A stretch of DNA of 19,690 nucleotides from PHET01 sp038202795 (GTDB lineage Bacteria > Actinomycetota > Coriobacteriia > Anaerosomatales > PHET01), in assembly GCA_038202795.1 (NCBI GenBank), contig JBBREQ010000039.1, positions 1 to 19,690 on the forward strand. Reading direction: 5' to 3'. The notes below the pieces were generated by a model. That model saw only the letters and a list, made by a program, of their open reading frames with translations, did not search any database and was not told the DNA's origin. Of the stretch, positions 1 through 7,512 are shown piece after piece. Each line of letters starts with the position of its first letter. Position 1 is the stretch's first letter. The position numbers and the translations under genes were made by a program.

Positions 1-498
1 GGTGACTGGGCGCAGGATCGGCTGATTCCGGACTGCGCGCGCGCCCTGTCGAACGGTGATGCGGTGGTCGTGCGCAACCCGGCATCGACGCGGCCCTGGC
101 AGCACGTTTTGGAGCCGCTGTCAGGCTACCTGCACCTGGCCGCTGCGCTGCTTGAGGACCGCTCGCTCGCGGGTCCGTACAACTTCGGTCCCGACCCTGC
201 GGTGACGCAGAGCGTTGGCGAGGTCGTCGAGCGGTTCATCGGGGCATGGGGCGGGGGAGCATGGGACCGGCCCAACGACACCGAGCAACCGCACGAGGCC
301 GGCCAGCTGCAGCTCGACATCGACAAGGCCCAGCGCGTTCTGGGGTGGGTTCCGGTGTGGGCGTTTGACCAGACCATCGACAGAACGGCCGCTTGGTACC
401 ACGCGTTTGGCGAGGGCGAGAGTGTGGTCGGTCTTGTAGAATCGGACTTCGACGCTTATAGGGCCGCCGCTCTCGCAGCCGGCGTGCCCTGGGCATGA
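1..498 (+). CDS. rfbG: CDP-glucose 4,6-dehydratase, 3' part (5' end outside window)
   Basis: The reading frame is open from base 1 and ends at TGA 496-498, so only the last 165 residues are present. The protein is an extended short-chain dehydrogenase that turns CDP-D-glucose into CDP-4-keto-6-deoxy-D-glucose, the first committed step to CDP-linked 3,6-dideoxyhexoses. The visible part starts with GDWAQDRLIPDC and continues with VVRNPASTRPWQHVLEPLSGY, the substrate-binding C-terminal half characteristic of RfbG/DdhB. The motif YNFGP and a terminal helix region follow. The nucleotide-binding GxxGxxG and catalytic YxxxK lie upstream, outside the window. The next gene, rfbH, starts 13 bases after the stop and acts on this enzyme's product, so the two form an operon. 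The family call is firm. The final dideoxysugar cannot be told from this window. Confidence 0.93.
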   Translation, partial: GDWAQDRLIPDCARALSNGDAVVVRNPASTRPWQHVLEPLSGYLHLAAALLEDRSLAGPYNFGPDPAVTQSVGEVVERFIGAWGGGAWDRPNDTEQPHEAGQLQLDIDKAQRVLGWVPVWAFDQTIDRTAAWYHAFGEGESVVGLVESDFDAYRAAALAAGVPWA

Positions 499-500
499 CA

Positions 501-506
501 GGAGAG
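501..506 (+). promoter_or_regulatory. Ribosome-binding site that decides the TTG start of rfbH
   Basis: GGAGAG lies five bases before TTG 512-514 and directly after the rfbG stop codon. It supports a TTG initiation codon and the full N-terminus MSQTNRAEQIRHQI, which matches the usual RfbH beginning. Confidence 0.7.
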
Positions 507-511
507 ATTTC

Positions 512-1867
512 TTGAGCCAGACGAATCGCGCCGAGCAGATCCGGCACCAGATTCTTGCACTGACACGTGAGTACCATGCCGCCCAGTTCGCCGAGAAGCC
601 CGCATTCGTGCGCGGCGTATCACACGTGGCCTATGGCGGTCGCGTGTTCGACGAGCGCGAGATCGTGAACCTTGTCGATTCGTCGCTGGATTTCTGGCTC
701 ACCTATGGACGCTACTCCAAGGAGTTCGAGAAGAGCCTTGCGGAGTACCTGTCCATCAAGCACGCGCTTCTGGTCAACTCGGGTTCCAGTGCCAACCTGC
801 TCGCGCTCGCCGCACTCACGAGCGAGCGTCTGGGCGCGCGCACGTTGCGGCCCGGCGACGAGGTCATCACCGTCGCTGCCGGCTTCCCCACCACCATTGC
901 GCCCATCGTTCAGTACGGGGCGGTTCCGGTATTTGTCGATGTGGCCCTGGGCACCTACAACATCGACGTCACGCAACTCGAGGCGGCGGTTTCACCGCGC
1001 TCGAAGGCCGTCATGCTGGCGCACACACTGGGCAATCCGTTCGACGTCGACGCCGTGCGCGCATTCTGCGATCGCCACAATCTCTGGCTCATCGAGGACA
1101 ACTGCGACGCGTTGGGCGGCGATTACCGCGGGCGCAAGACGGGGACGTTTGGCGACATTGGCACGTCGAGCTTCTATCCTCCGCATCACATGACGATGGG
1201 CGAGGGCGGAGCCGTCTACACCAACAACGATGAACTGGCGGCGATCATGCTGTCGATGCGCGACTGGGGCCGCGACTGCATCTGCCCCTCCGGCAAAGAC
1301 AACATGTGCGGCAAGCGCTTCACTCGGCAGTTTGGCACCCTGCCCTACGGCTACGACCACAAGTACGTCTACTCGGAGTTTGGTTACAACCTCAAAGCGA
1401 CCGACATGCAGGCTGCCATTGGTGTGGCCCAGCTCGAGAAGCTGCCGGAGTTCACGGCCGCGCGCCGCAGCAACTACGCGTACCTGCGTGAGGCGCTCGC
1501 GCCCCTCGAGGACGTGCTCGTGATGCCGGAGGCGACCCCAGGGTCCGACCCCAGCTGGTTTGGCTACCTGATGACCGTCCGAGAAGGTGCGGCGGTCACG
1601 CGCGATGACCTTGTCGGCGCCCTTGAGGCCGCCAGGGTGCAGACACGCATGCTGTTCGCCGGCAACATCGTGCGCCAGCCGGTCTTCGATTCGATGCGTG
1701 CGACGGGCGAGGGCTACCGCGTCGTGGGCGAGCTCACCAACACCGACCGCATCATGCGCGATGCTTTCTGGATCGGCGTCTACCCCGGAATGACCGAGGA
1801 GATGCTGGCGCACACGGCCGACATCCTGATGAAGAGCGCGCGCGCGACGGAGGGACTCAACCGATGA
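512..1867 (+). CDS. rfbH: CDP-4-keto-6-deoxyglucose 3-dehydrase (E1, RfbH/DdhC)
   Basis: This 451-residue enzyme has the aminotransferase (DegT/DnrJ/EryC1) fold. Working with a reductase (E3), it removes the C3 hydroxyl from CDP-4-keto-6-deoxyglucose. Two signatures identify it. The PLP-lysine position is occupied by histidine in FYPPHHMTMGEGGAV (His225 by alignment spacing), so it is a PMP enzyme and not a transaminase. The [2Fe-2S] ligands are complete: C198, C256, C258 and C266, giving the E1 spacing C-x57-C-x-C-x7-C. Length is normal for the family. It starts at TTG 512 behind GGAGAG, 13 bases after rfbG, and its stop overlaps the galU start (ATGA). No E3 reductase gene is visible in the window, so it is either upstream or encoded elsewhere. 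Confidence 0.95.
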   Translation: MSQTNRAEQIRHQILALTREYHAAQFAEKPAFVRGVSHVAYGGRVFDEREIVNLVDSSLDFWLTYGRYSKEFEKSLAEYLSIKHALLVNSGSSANLLALAALTSERLGARTLRPGDEVITVAAGFPTTIAPIVQYGAVPVFVDVALGTYNIDVTQLEAAVSPRSKAVMLAHTLGNPFDVDAVRAFCDRHNLWLIEDNCDALGGDYRGRKTGTFGDIGTSSFYPPHHMTMGEGGAVYTNNDELAAIMLSMRDWGRDCICPSGKDNMCGKRFTRQFGTLPYGYDHKYVYSEFGYNLKATDMQAAIGVAQLEKLPEFTAARRSNYAYLREALAPLEDVLVMPEATPGSDPSWFGYLMTVREGAAVTRDDLVGALEAARVQTRMLFAGNIVRQPVFDSMRATGEGYRVVGELTNTDRIMRDAFWIGVYPGMTEEMLAHTADILMKSARATEGLNR

Positions 1868-2736
1868 AGGCCATCATTCCCGCCGCGGGTCTGGGCACCC
1901 GCTTTTTGCCCGTCACCAAGTCTCAGCCCAAAGAGATGCTGCCGGTGGTCGACAAGCCGGTCATCCAGTACGTGGTCGAGGAGGCGGTCGCCGCACACGC
2001 GGACGACATCCTCATGATCACCGGCCGAGGAAAGCGCGCGATCGAGGATCACTTCGACCGCTCGGTGGAACTCGAGGACCTGCTCGAGTCATCCGGCAAC
2101 GTGCAGCGCCTCAGGCAGGTGCGCGCGATCTCGGAGCTCGCCGAGGTCTTCTACGTGCGTCAGAAGCGTCCGCGCGGCCTGGGCCACGCCGTGCTCTGCG
2201 GTGCTCCGTTCGTGGGCAACGAGCCCTTCTACGTCCTGTTGGGCGACGTGCTCGTGCCCCGCAACAACATCCTGCCGCGGCTCAAAGAGGTCTACGACCG
2301 GACCGGTGGCTCGGTCATCGCGGTCACGCCGGTGCCCGATGACATGGTGTCGCGCTACGGCGTCATTGCGGGAAACCCCGTGGGCGCGGGTGAGTGGAAG
2401 ATCACGGGGTTGGTCGAGAAGCCCGCGGCAAACGACGCGCCCAGCAATCTGGCCATCTTTGGCCGCTACCTTCTCACGCCCCGGGTCATGGAACTGCTTC
2501 CCAAGGTCCAGCCCGGCCGCGGCGACGAGATCCAGCTCACCGACGCGTTGGTGGAGCTGCTCAAGACCGAAGACATCCATGCGGTGATCATCGAGCCGGA
2601 AGACGGCTACGACACCGGCAACGTCCAGTCGTGGCTCGAGGCAAATGTGGCGCTCGCGCTCGAGCGTCCGGACTACGGCTCAGCGCTGCGTGCCAGACTG
2701 GCGAAGCTGTGCGAGCTGCCACCGGCAGCGGACTAG
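1864..2736 (+). CDS. galU: UTP-glucose-1-phosphate uridylyltransferase (GalU)
   Basis: This 290-residue cytosolic nucleotidyltransferase makes UDP-glucose from glucose 1-phosphate and UTP. The N-terminal signature AAGLGTRFLPVTKSQPKEM (about residues 7-25) followed by LPVVDKPVIQYVVEEAV is typical of bacterial GalU. FYVLLGDV, LVEKP and YDTGN follow in the expected order. Its ATG overlaps the rfbH TGA by four bases, so translation is probably coupled. CDP-sugar clusters usually carry a glucose-1-phosphate cytidylyltransferase (rfbF). This gene matches GalU and not RfbF in its signature and C-terminal half, so rfbF would have to lie upstream. UDP-glucose would feed other UDP-sugars of the same surface polymer. 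Confidence 0.93.
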   Translation: MKAIIPAAGLGTRFLPVTKSQPKEMLPVVDKPVIQYVVEEAVAAHADDILMITGRGKRAIEDHFDRSVELEDLLESSGNVQRLRQVRAISELAEVFYVRQKRPRGLGHAVLCGAPFVGNEPFYVLLGDVLVPRNNILPRLKEVYDRTGGSVIAVTPVPDDMVSRYGVIAGNPVGAGEWKITGLVEKPAANDAPSNLAIFGRYLLTPRVMELLPKVQPGRGDEIQLTDALVELLKTEDIHAVIIEPEDGYDTGNVQSWLEANVALALERPDYGSALRARLAKLCELPPAAD

Positions 2737-2775
2737 GAGCATCCGCTCGCTGGAGATGAAAGGGCGGGTCTTCGC

Positions 2776-4782
2776 GTGGGTAAAGCACGAACCGAGGCCG
2801 GCGGGAAGAAGTCGAGCGATCCCGCCAAGCCGTCGACGGCCGAGCGGATATTCTTCGCGGGCCTGGTGCTTGCTGCGCTCTCGCCGTTCGTCTGGATGCC
2901 CTCGCCGGACCTGGAGTACGTCGGCAACTTGCGGTTCGTCGGGCTCATGCTCTCGGCGGGCCTTCTGCTCTTGGCGCTCGCTGCTCAGAGGACTCGCTGG
3001 CCCCGAGTCGAATTCCGATTGTGGGCCGGGGGACTAGCGGCGTTGTCGGCGGTGGCTGTGTTCTCCGCAGTCGCGGGTGAGAGCAGGCTGTCGCAGCTCA
3101 CCTTTGGTGCCGAGCTAAGCCGCATGAGCGCGCCCACCTGGCTGGCCCTGTGCCTCATCGCCCTGTGCGCAACGCTTCCGGTTGCGAGACGGCGGAGCGT
3201 CGTTTTACTGTCGATCCTAGTTGCGGGCGCGTGCGTCGCGGTGGTGGTGGGCACTTGGCAATACGTTCGGGGCGGCTTCGTGTCGGGGCTGTTCGCCAAC
3301 GGCAACTTCCTAGGGACGGTCGTTGTGTGCTGTGTGCCGGTAGCGCTTCTGCTCGCGCGCCGATTGACAGGCCCCAGGCGCATCGTGGCGCTCTGCGCTC
3401 TTGCGCTGCTGGCATGGGGTCTGTGGATTGCCGGGAGCGCGACGGTCTGGGCAGTTGCGTGTGTGCAGATCCTCGTGCTGGCGGCGCTCGCTCCGCATCT
3501 GGCCGGGGTGTACTCTCCCAAGGTCCGAGCGGTGCTTCGGGGGGTGGCGCTGGTTGGCGTAGCGATTGGCGTCGCTGTTCTGGTGGCGTGGAGAGTAGCA
3601 CCGGTTGTGCTGCCTCAGCGCGTTGCCGTCACGCTGGACACCCAGGTGGCTGGCCCCACGTTGCTCTCACGCATGGCGCTTTGGGATATGGCTCTGAGAA
3701 TCTGGGCCGAACATCCGCTGATCGGCGTCGGTCCTGACGGGCTCGATCTGGCGACTCAGTCGCACCTGAACCAGAACTACCTGATGCGATCGGTGGTGGA
3801 CGACGGCACCAGGATGCTGATGCGCGACCCGCACCTGCTTCCGTTGCTCTTGGCGAGCACATTCGGGCTTGTTGGTCTCGCTGCGGCCCTGTCTGTGGCT
3901 GTTGGGTGGGCCTTGGCGCTCCGACGGTCGTTGCAGCCTGCGGGCCAACCCGGGCGCGACGGAGCACTCCTGCTTGCCGCAGGAACAGTCTCGTTCTTCG
4001 CGTGCATGCTGCTGATCCCGTGGTCGATCCGCTTTGGCGCCTTGCCCTCGCTGATGGCGGGACTGAGTCTTGGCTCGGCACCCGGCGATACGTCCCCAGA
4101 CCCCCGCACACCTGCTCGCGACGCTGCCGGGAATCCCGTGGCGGCTCGCATCGCGCTTGTGGTGGCGGCCGTCGGGTTCCTGTGGCTTGGGGCTGCCGCT
4201 TTCGTGGGCCAGTACGCGCTCACTCGCTCCGCGACCAGCATGGACCCGCAGGAAAGCCTCTCCGCGGCGCGGCTCGCGCGGCGCGTGCAGCCCACGCGTG
4301 CGGCCGCTGCTCAGCGGGAGACCGAAGTCCTAGGCGAGCTGATGCTTGGCGGACTCGCCAGGCCCGAGGATCTTGTGGCCGCCTATGACGCGATTCCGGC
4401 AGATCAACGCGCTGCCGCCCCTTTTGATGCCGCGGTCGCTCGCACCGCACTGGACTTCATCTTCTTGTATGGCGCATCGCCCCAGTTCCGCGCCTGGGCA
4501 TCGGCGCACGCGCAACGCGCGCTCGATACAGCGCCCGGTCTGCCCGAGGCGCAGGTCGAGCTCGCTCATGCGCTCATACTTCAGGGCAAGATCGCACGTG
4601 CCAATCAGCTGATCGACTCGGCCGAGCAGGTGAGCTACCCGTCACCCAGACTCGACGTGTATCGGTACTACATCGCCGGATCGACCGGCGACACGGCTAC
4701 CGCGGAGATACTCGGACGCAAGGTGATCGATCAGTCGCCGGAGTTCGCGCCTTTGCTACAGGGCTCGGTGGTCACGCCGTAG
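2776..4782 (+). CDS. O-antigen ligase/polymerase-like membrane protein with C-terminal helical-repeat domain
   Basis: This 668-residue membrane protein has about ten or more hydrophobic segments between residues 24 and 480. A Wzy_C-like (O-antigen ligase) signature covers roughly 295-370: LLSRMALWDMALRIW, then HPLIGVGPDGL (313-323) in an outer loop, then DPHLLPLLLASTFGLVG (351-367). In place of the common HN pair it has DPH. After the last membrane segment (about 459-480) a soluble, alanine-rich, alpha-helical tail of some 185 residues resembles TPR-type repeats. Such proteins join or transfer undecaprenyl-linked glycans outside the membrane; ligase and polymerase cannot be told apart from sequence. 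The GTG start follows AAAGGGCGG, 39 bases after galU in the same direction, so it is probably cotranscribed with rfbG-rfbH-galU. Confidence 0.75.
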   Translation: MGKARTEAGGKKSSDPAKPSTAERIFFAGLVLAALSPFVWMPSPDLEYVGNLRFVGLMLSAGLLLLALAAQRTRWPRVEFRLWAGGLAALSAVAVFSAVAGESRLSQLTFGAELSRMSAPTWLALCLIALCATLPVARRRSVVLLSILVAGACVAVVVGTWQYVRGGFVSGLFANGNFLGTVVVCCVPVALLLARRLTGPRRIVALCALALLAWGLWIAGSATVWAVACVQILVLAALAPHLAGVYSPKVRAVLRGVALVGVAIGVAVLVAWRVAPVVLPQRVAVTLDTQVAGPTLLSRMALWDMALRIWAEHPLIGVGPDGLDLATQSHLNQNYLMRSVVDDGTRMLMRDPHLLPLLLASTFGLVGLAAALSVAVGWALALRRSLQPAGQPGRDGALLLAAGTVSFFACMLLIPWSIRFGALPSLMAGLSLGSAPGDTSPDPRTPARDAAGNPVAARIALVVAAVGFLWLGAAAFVGQYALTRSATSMDPQESLSAARLARRVQPTRAAAAQRETEVLGELMLGGLARPEDLVAAYDAIPADQRAAAPFDAAVARTALDFIFLYGASPQFRAWASAHAQRALDTAPGLPEAQVELAHALILQGKIARANQLIDSAEQVSYPSPRLDVYRYYIAGSTGDTATAEILGRKVIDQSPEFAPLLQGSVVTP

Positions 4783-4788
4783 GCGTAG

Positions 4789-5049
4789 GTCGGTCATAAT
4801 ACGAAACCAAAGCTACCTATAGTCCTGGTCGCCGAGGATGCACCGCACAAGAGGGCGCTCGACAAGCGATTGTACTCATACGCCCCAAGGTTCCGCGAAC
4901 GCTACGGTGCCACGCTTTCGGCGATCACCTACGAGACCCGAGAGGCCAATGCGCTCTGGCGGAGGTCTCCCGCGTTTCTTGAATCGCTGAAGCGCGACGG
5001 CATCGTGCTTCGTGGACCCGGTCCGTGGGAGTGGGTGGACGATGAGTAG
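4789..5049 (+). pseudogene. 5'-truncated nucleotidyltransferase remnant
   Basis: The gap between the ligase-like gene and legB is not empty. An 87-codon open frame without a usable start runs from 4789 to TAG 5047-5049. It encodes VLVAEDAPHKRALDKRLYSY, a stretch with FRERYGATLSAITYE, and an end with FLESLKRDGIVLRG. This order resembles the C-terminal half of Pol-beta-type (MNT-like) nucleotidyltransferases that carry an N-terminal winged helix: the strand after the DxD motif, a GxxLSxxxY strand, then the terminal 'REGxxLxG' strand. The winged helix and the catalytic GS..DxD part are missing, and a stop (TAG 4786-4788) lies in frame just upstream. I read it as decayed leftovers of a toxin-antitoxin-like gene. 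Functional expression is unlikely. Confidence 0.6.
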
Positions 5050-5091
5050 AGGAGAGACGCGGGATGGCGTCCGCAACCTAGAGGGGGAGCT

Positions 5092-6087
5092 GTGGATCTG
5101 CGAGGACAGAGGGTAGTGGTCACCGGCGCCGACGGGTTCATCGGCAGTCATCTGGTCGAGGCGCTCGTGGCGCACGGGGCGCAGGTGCGCGCGTTTTGCT
5201 TCTACAACTCGTTTGACTCGCGCGGGTGGCTCGATGCGGTGCCCGGCGAGACGATGGACTCCGTCGAGGTGTTCATGGGTGACATCCGCGACCCCAACGG
5301 GGTGCGCACCGCGCTGGCCGGCTCGCAGGCCGTCTTCCACCTCGCGGCGCTCATCGGCATCCCGTTTAGCTACCACTCGCCGGACAGTTATCTGGGCACC
5401 AACGTGCGCGGCACGCTCAACGTGCTGCAGGCCGCACGCGATCTGGCGCTCGAGCGTGTGGTCGTCACCTCCACCAGTGAGGTGTACGGCACGGCGCGCT
5501 ACGTGCCCATCGATGAGGCGCATCCGCGCCAGGGGCAGTCGCCGTACTCGGCCTCGAAGATCGGCGCCGATGCGATGGCCGACTCGTTTTACCGCAGCTT
5601 CGAGCTGCCCGTGACCACCGTGCGCCCGTTCAACACCTACGGCCCGCGCCAATCTGCACGCGCCGTGATCCCCACCATCCTCACGCAGCTGTTCGCGGGC
5701 GCGAGCGAGCTCAAGCTGGGCGCGCTCACCCCCACGCGCGATCTCACCTACGTCACGGACACCTGCGCCGGCTTCATCGCACTCGCGCAGGCCGATAAGG
5801 CCGTGGGTCGCGACGTGAACCTGGGCACCGGCAGCGAGATCGCCATCGGCGACCTGGCGGCCAAGCTCATCTCGCTCACCGGCTCAGACGCGACCATTGT
5901 CGCCGAGGATGTCCGGCTGCGTCCCAGCGCAAGCGAGGTCGGGCGCTTGCTCGCCGACAACTCACTCGCGCGCGAGCTGAGCGGCTGGCAGCCCGCGGTG
6001 TCGCTCGACGACGGGCTGCTTGAGACGCTGCGCTGGTTCGAGAATCCCGAGAACCGCGCGGGCTATCGGTTGGGCTATACCGTCTGA
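5092..6087 (+). CDS. legB: NAD(P)-dependent 4,6-dehydratase, LegB-like
   Basis: This 331-residue extended short-chain dehydrogenase has TGADGFIGSH (11-20) as the dinucleotide-binding loop, TSTSEVYG (126-133), and catalytic Y152-SAS-K156. The stretches GDIRDPNGVRTAL, FHLAALIGIPFSYHSPDSY and RPFNTYGPRQSARAVIPT are those of the LegB group, which forms UDP-4-keto-6-deoxy-N-acetylglucosamine in the legionaminic acid route. Substrate specificity is inferred; related enzymes use other nucleotide sugars. The GTG start at 5092 is placed behind GAGGGGGAG. The usual partners (legC aminotransferase, hydrolase/epimerase, synthase) do not follow. The gene is cut off downstream by the Fic-containing accessory block, so it is either an orphan or separated from its pathway by an insertion. 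Confidence 0.8.
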   Translation: MDLRGQRVVVTGADGFIGSHLVEALVAHGAQVRAFCFYNSFDSRGWLDAVPGETMDSVEVFMGDIRDPNGVRTALAGSQAVFHLAALIGIPFSYHSPDSYLGTNVRGTLNVLQAARDLALERVVVTSTSEVYGTARYVPIDEAHPRQGQSPYSASKIGADAMADSFYRSFELPVTTVRPFNTYGPRQSARAVIPTILTQLFAGASELKLGALTPTRDLTYVTDTCAGFIALAQADKAVGRDVNLGTGSEIAIGDLAAKLISLTGSDATIVAEDVRLRPSASEVGRLLADNSLARELSGWQPAVSLDDGLLETLRWFENPENRAGYRLGYTV

Positions 6088-6134
6088 GGGTGGAGCACCG
6101 TCGCACCGCTTCGACCTCAAACCTGCCAGAACCC

Positions 6135-6163
6135 TTGGCAATCAATCGCCTATTCGCTAAAGT
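6135..6163 (+). promoter_or_regulatory. Predicted sigma-70-type promoter of the Fic gene
   Basis: TTGGCA (6135-6140) and TAAAGT (6158-6163) are separated by exactly 17 bases in an AT-richer patch of the 117-base gap after legB. Transcription would begin near 6170, about 35 bases before the Fic ATG. Just downstream are two AGTGT repeats and the 8-base palindrome GTTTAAAC (6172-6179), possible binding sites. Confidence 0.45.
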
Positions 6164-6204
6164 GTATTAGTGTTTAAACCCCACACCAGACTCAAGGCAC
6201 AGCC

Positions 6205-7446
6205 ATGTACCGCTACAACATCACTCCGCAGATCGCACGTGACCTCGAGCGCATCCAGGAGCTCCAGCAGCAGATCGACCGACAGGGGCCGCTGCCGCGC
6301 ATCTGGGTGGGCCGCACCCGGCGTGACCTCGAAGCCGAGGCGGGCGCTGCGTCCGTACGGCTTGAAGGAGTGAGTGTCACTGCGGATGAGGCTCGTCGCA
6401 TCCTCGCCGGCGATCGCCCCGCTTCTGTGTCCCAGAAGGACGCCGCCGAACTCACGGGCTATCGCGATGCGATGTCGCTCGTACTCAGTCGCGCAGATGA
6501 TGAGGGTTTCGTCTGGCAGCGCGAACTGCTGCTGGCGATTCACCGCAGCGTGCTCTTCGCGTCGTTCGCTCAAGAAGCCGGACGCATCCGCAGGACGCAG
6601 AACTGGCTTGCCAGCCAGCAGACCGGCGCTCAGGTCTTTCTCCCGCCACCGGCGGATCAGGTGGCGGACCTGCTCGATGAGCTGTGCAGCTGGCTAGTGA
6701 CCACCGCAGAGCCGGCGCCGGTCGCAAGCGCGCTTGCACACGTCCGCATGGCGGGTATCCACCCATTTCGCGACGGCAACGGCAGGTCGGCGCGAATCGT
6801 CGCGTCGCTCGTGATGTTCCGCGGCGGTTATCGCGCTCCCCAGTTCACCAGTCTCGAAGAGTGGTGGGGACGTCATCCGGCGGCGTACTACGCGGCATTC
6901 GGGTGTCTAGGCGACGTCTTCGACGCTCACACCGACGTCACGCCGTTCGTTTCAGCGCACATCGCGGCCCAGCGGACCCAGACGGAGGCCCTGTCGCTGC
7001 GCAACGTCACCGAGCACGCGCTGTGGACTGTGCTTGAGGACATAGCCGTCCACGACTTGCACCTGCAACCGCGGGCGACACACGCGCTTTACGATGCACT
7101 GTTCGGCAGGACGCTCACCAACCGCTACTACCGAGAAGTCGCAGACGTCTCTGACGTCACTGCGATGCAGGATCTCAGGCGCCTGGTGGCCTCGGGCTAC
7201 CTTGAGCCCCGGGGCGGCGGGCGGACCTCGCACTACCGGGGAACCAGCGTGCTGCTTGAGGCAGTCGCCCGCGTGGCCCAGGTGGGGGAGCGATTCGACT
7301 ACCGAGGACTCGACTTCTGCGAGGGCGGCAATGCGCTCATCGCCGCACTTGCCTCGCGGCTTCAAGGCGGCGAGGTCCAAGAGGACTCGCTACCGTACTG
7401 CACGCGCGCCGACAGGTCAGTGGTAGGCATTCCCATCGCGTGGTAA
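6205..7446 (+). CDS. Fic-domain protein with N-terminal inhibitory motif and C-terminal winged helix
   Basis: This 413-residue protein carries a complete Fic active site, HPFRDGNGRSAR (186-197), with catalytic His186. Fic enzymes usually transfer AMP from ATP to hydroxyl side chains of target proteins. In the N-terminal Fic_N region, S50-VRL-E54-G55 fits the (S/T)xxxE(G/N) inhibitory helix, so the enzyme should be self-inhibited (class II) and needs no separate antitoxin. Residues of about 310-385, including MQDLRRLVASGYLEPRGG, look like a winged helix that could bind DNA. The ATG has a weak AAGG upstream. The last codons and the TAA lie inside an operator-like half-site array, so the gene end doubles as the control region of the following ATPase gene. 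The target is unknown. Confidence 0.88.
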   Translation: MYRYNITPQIARDLERIQELQQQIDRQGPLPRIWVGRTRRDLEAEAGAASVRLEGVSVTADEARRILAGDRPASVSQKDAAELTGYRDAMSLVLSRADDEGFVWQRELLLAIHRSVLFASFAQEAGRIRRTQNWLASQQTGAQVFLPPPADQVADLLDELCSWLVTTAEPAPVASALAHVRMAGIHPFRDGNGRSARIVASLVMFRGGYRAPQFTSLEEWWGRHPAAYYAAFGCLGDVFDAHTDVTPFVSAHIAAQRTQTEALSLRNVTEHALWTVLEDIAVHDLHLQPRATHALYDALFGRTLTNRYYREVADVSDVTAMQDLRRLVASGYLEPRGGGRTSHYRGTSVLLEAVARVAQVGERFDYRGLDFCEGGNALIAALASRLQGGEVQEDSLPYCTRADRSVVGIPIAW

Positions 7447-7468
7447 AATTCTTACCATTGAATGGGAA
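7421..7468. promoter_or_regulatory. Operator-like array of five TTNCCA-type half-sites (copy 1)
   Basis: The half-sites are TGGTAG 7421, TTCCCA 7430, TGGTAA 7441, TTACCA 7452 and TGGGAA 7463. The last four alternate in orientation and are each separated by exactly 5 bases, giving an 11-base period. The 39 bases 7430-7468 therefore form a dyad with four matching 6-base blocks around centre 7449. The array overlaps the Fic stop codon and includes TAAAAT (7444-7449), a possible -10 element for the ATPase gene at 7513. A second copy with identical spacing lies at 9494-9530. Confidence 0.65.
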
Positions 7469-7512
7469 GAGTAGTCAGCGATAACGTGGCTTGGCTTTCC
7501 GAGAGGTGAAGT

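Noticed and set aside
1864..2736. Glucose-1-phosphate cytidylyltransferase (rfbF), expected beside rfbG/rfbH
   Set aside because: The signature GLGTRFLPVTKSQPKEM and the overall length are those of GalU.
4876..5652. 258-codon minus-strand open frame over legB
   Set aside because: It lies antisense to a clear LegB-like gene and a nucleotidyltransferase remnant, with shadow-like composition.
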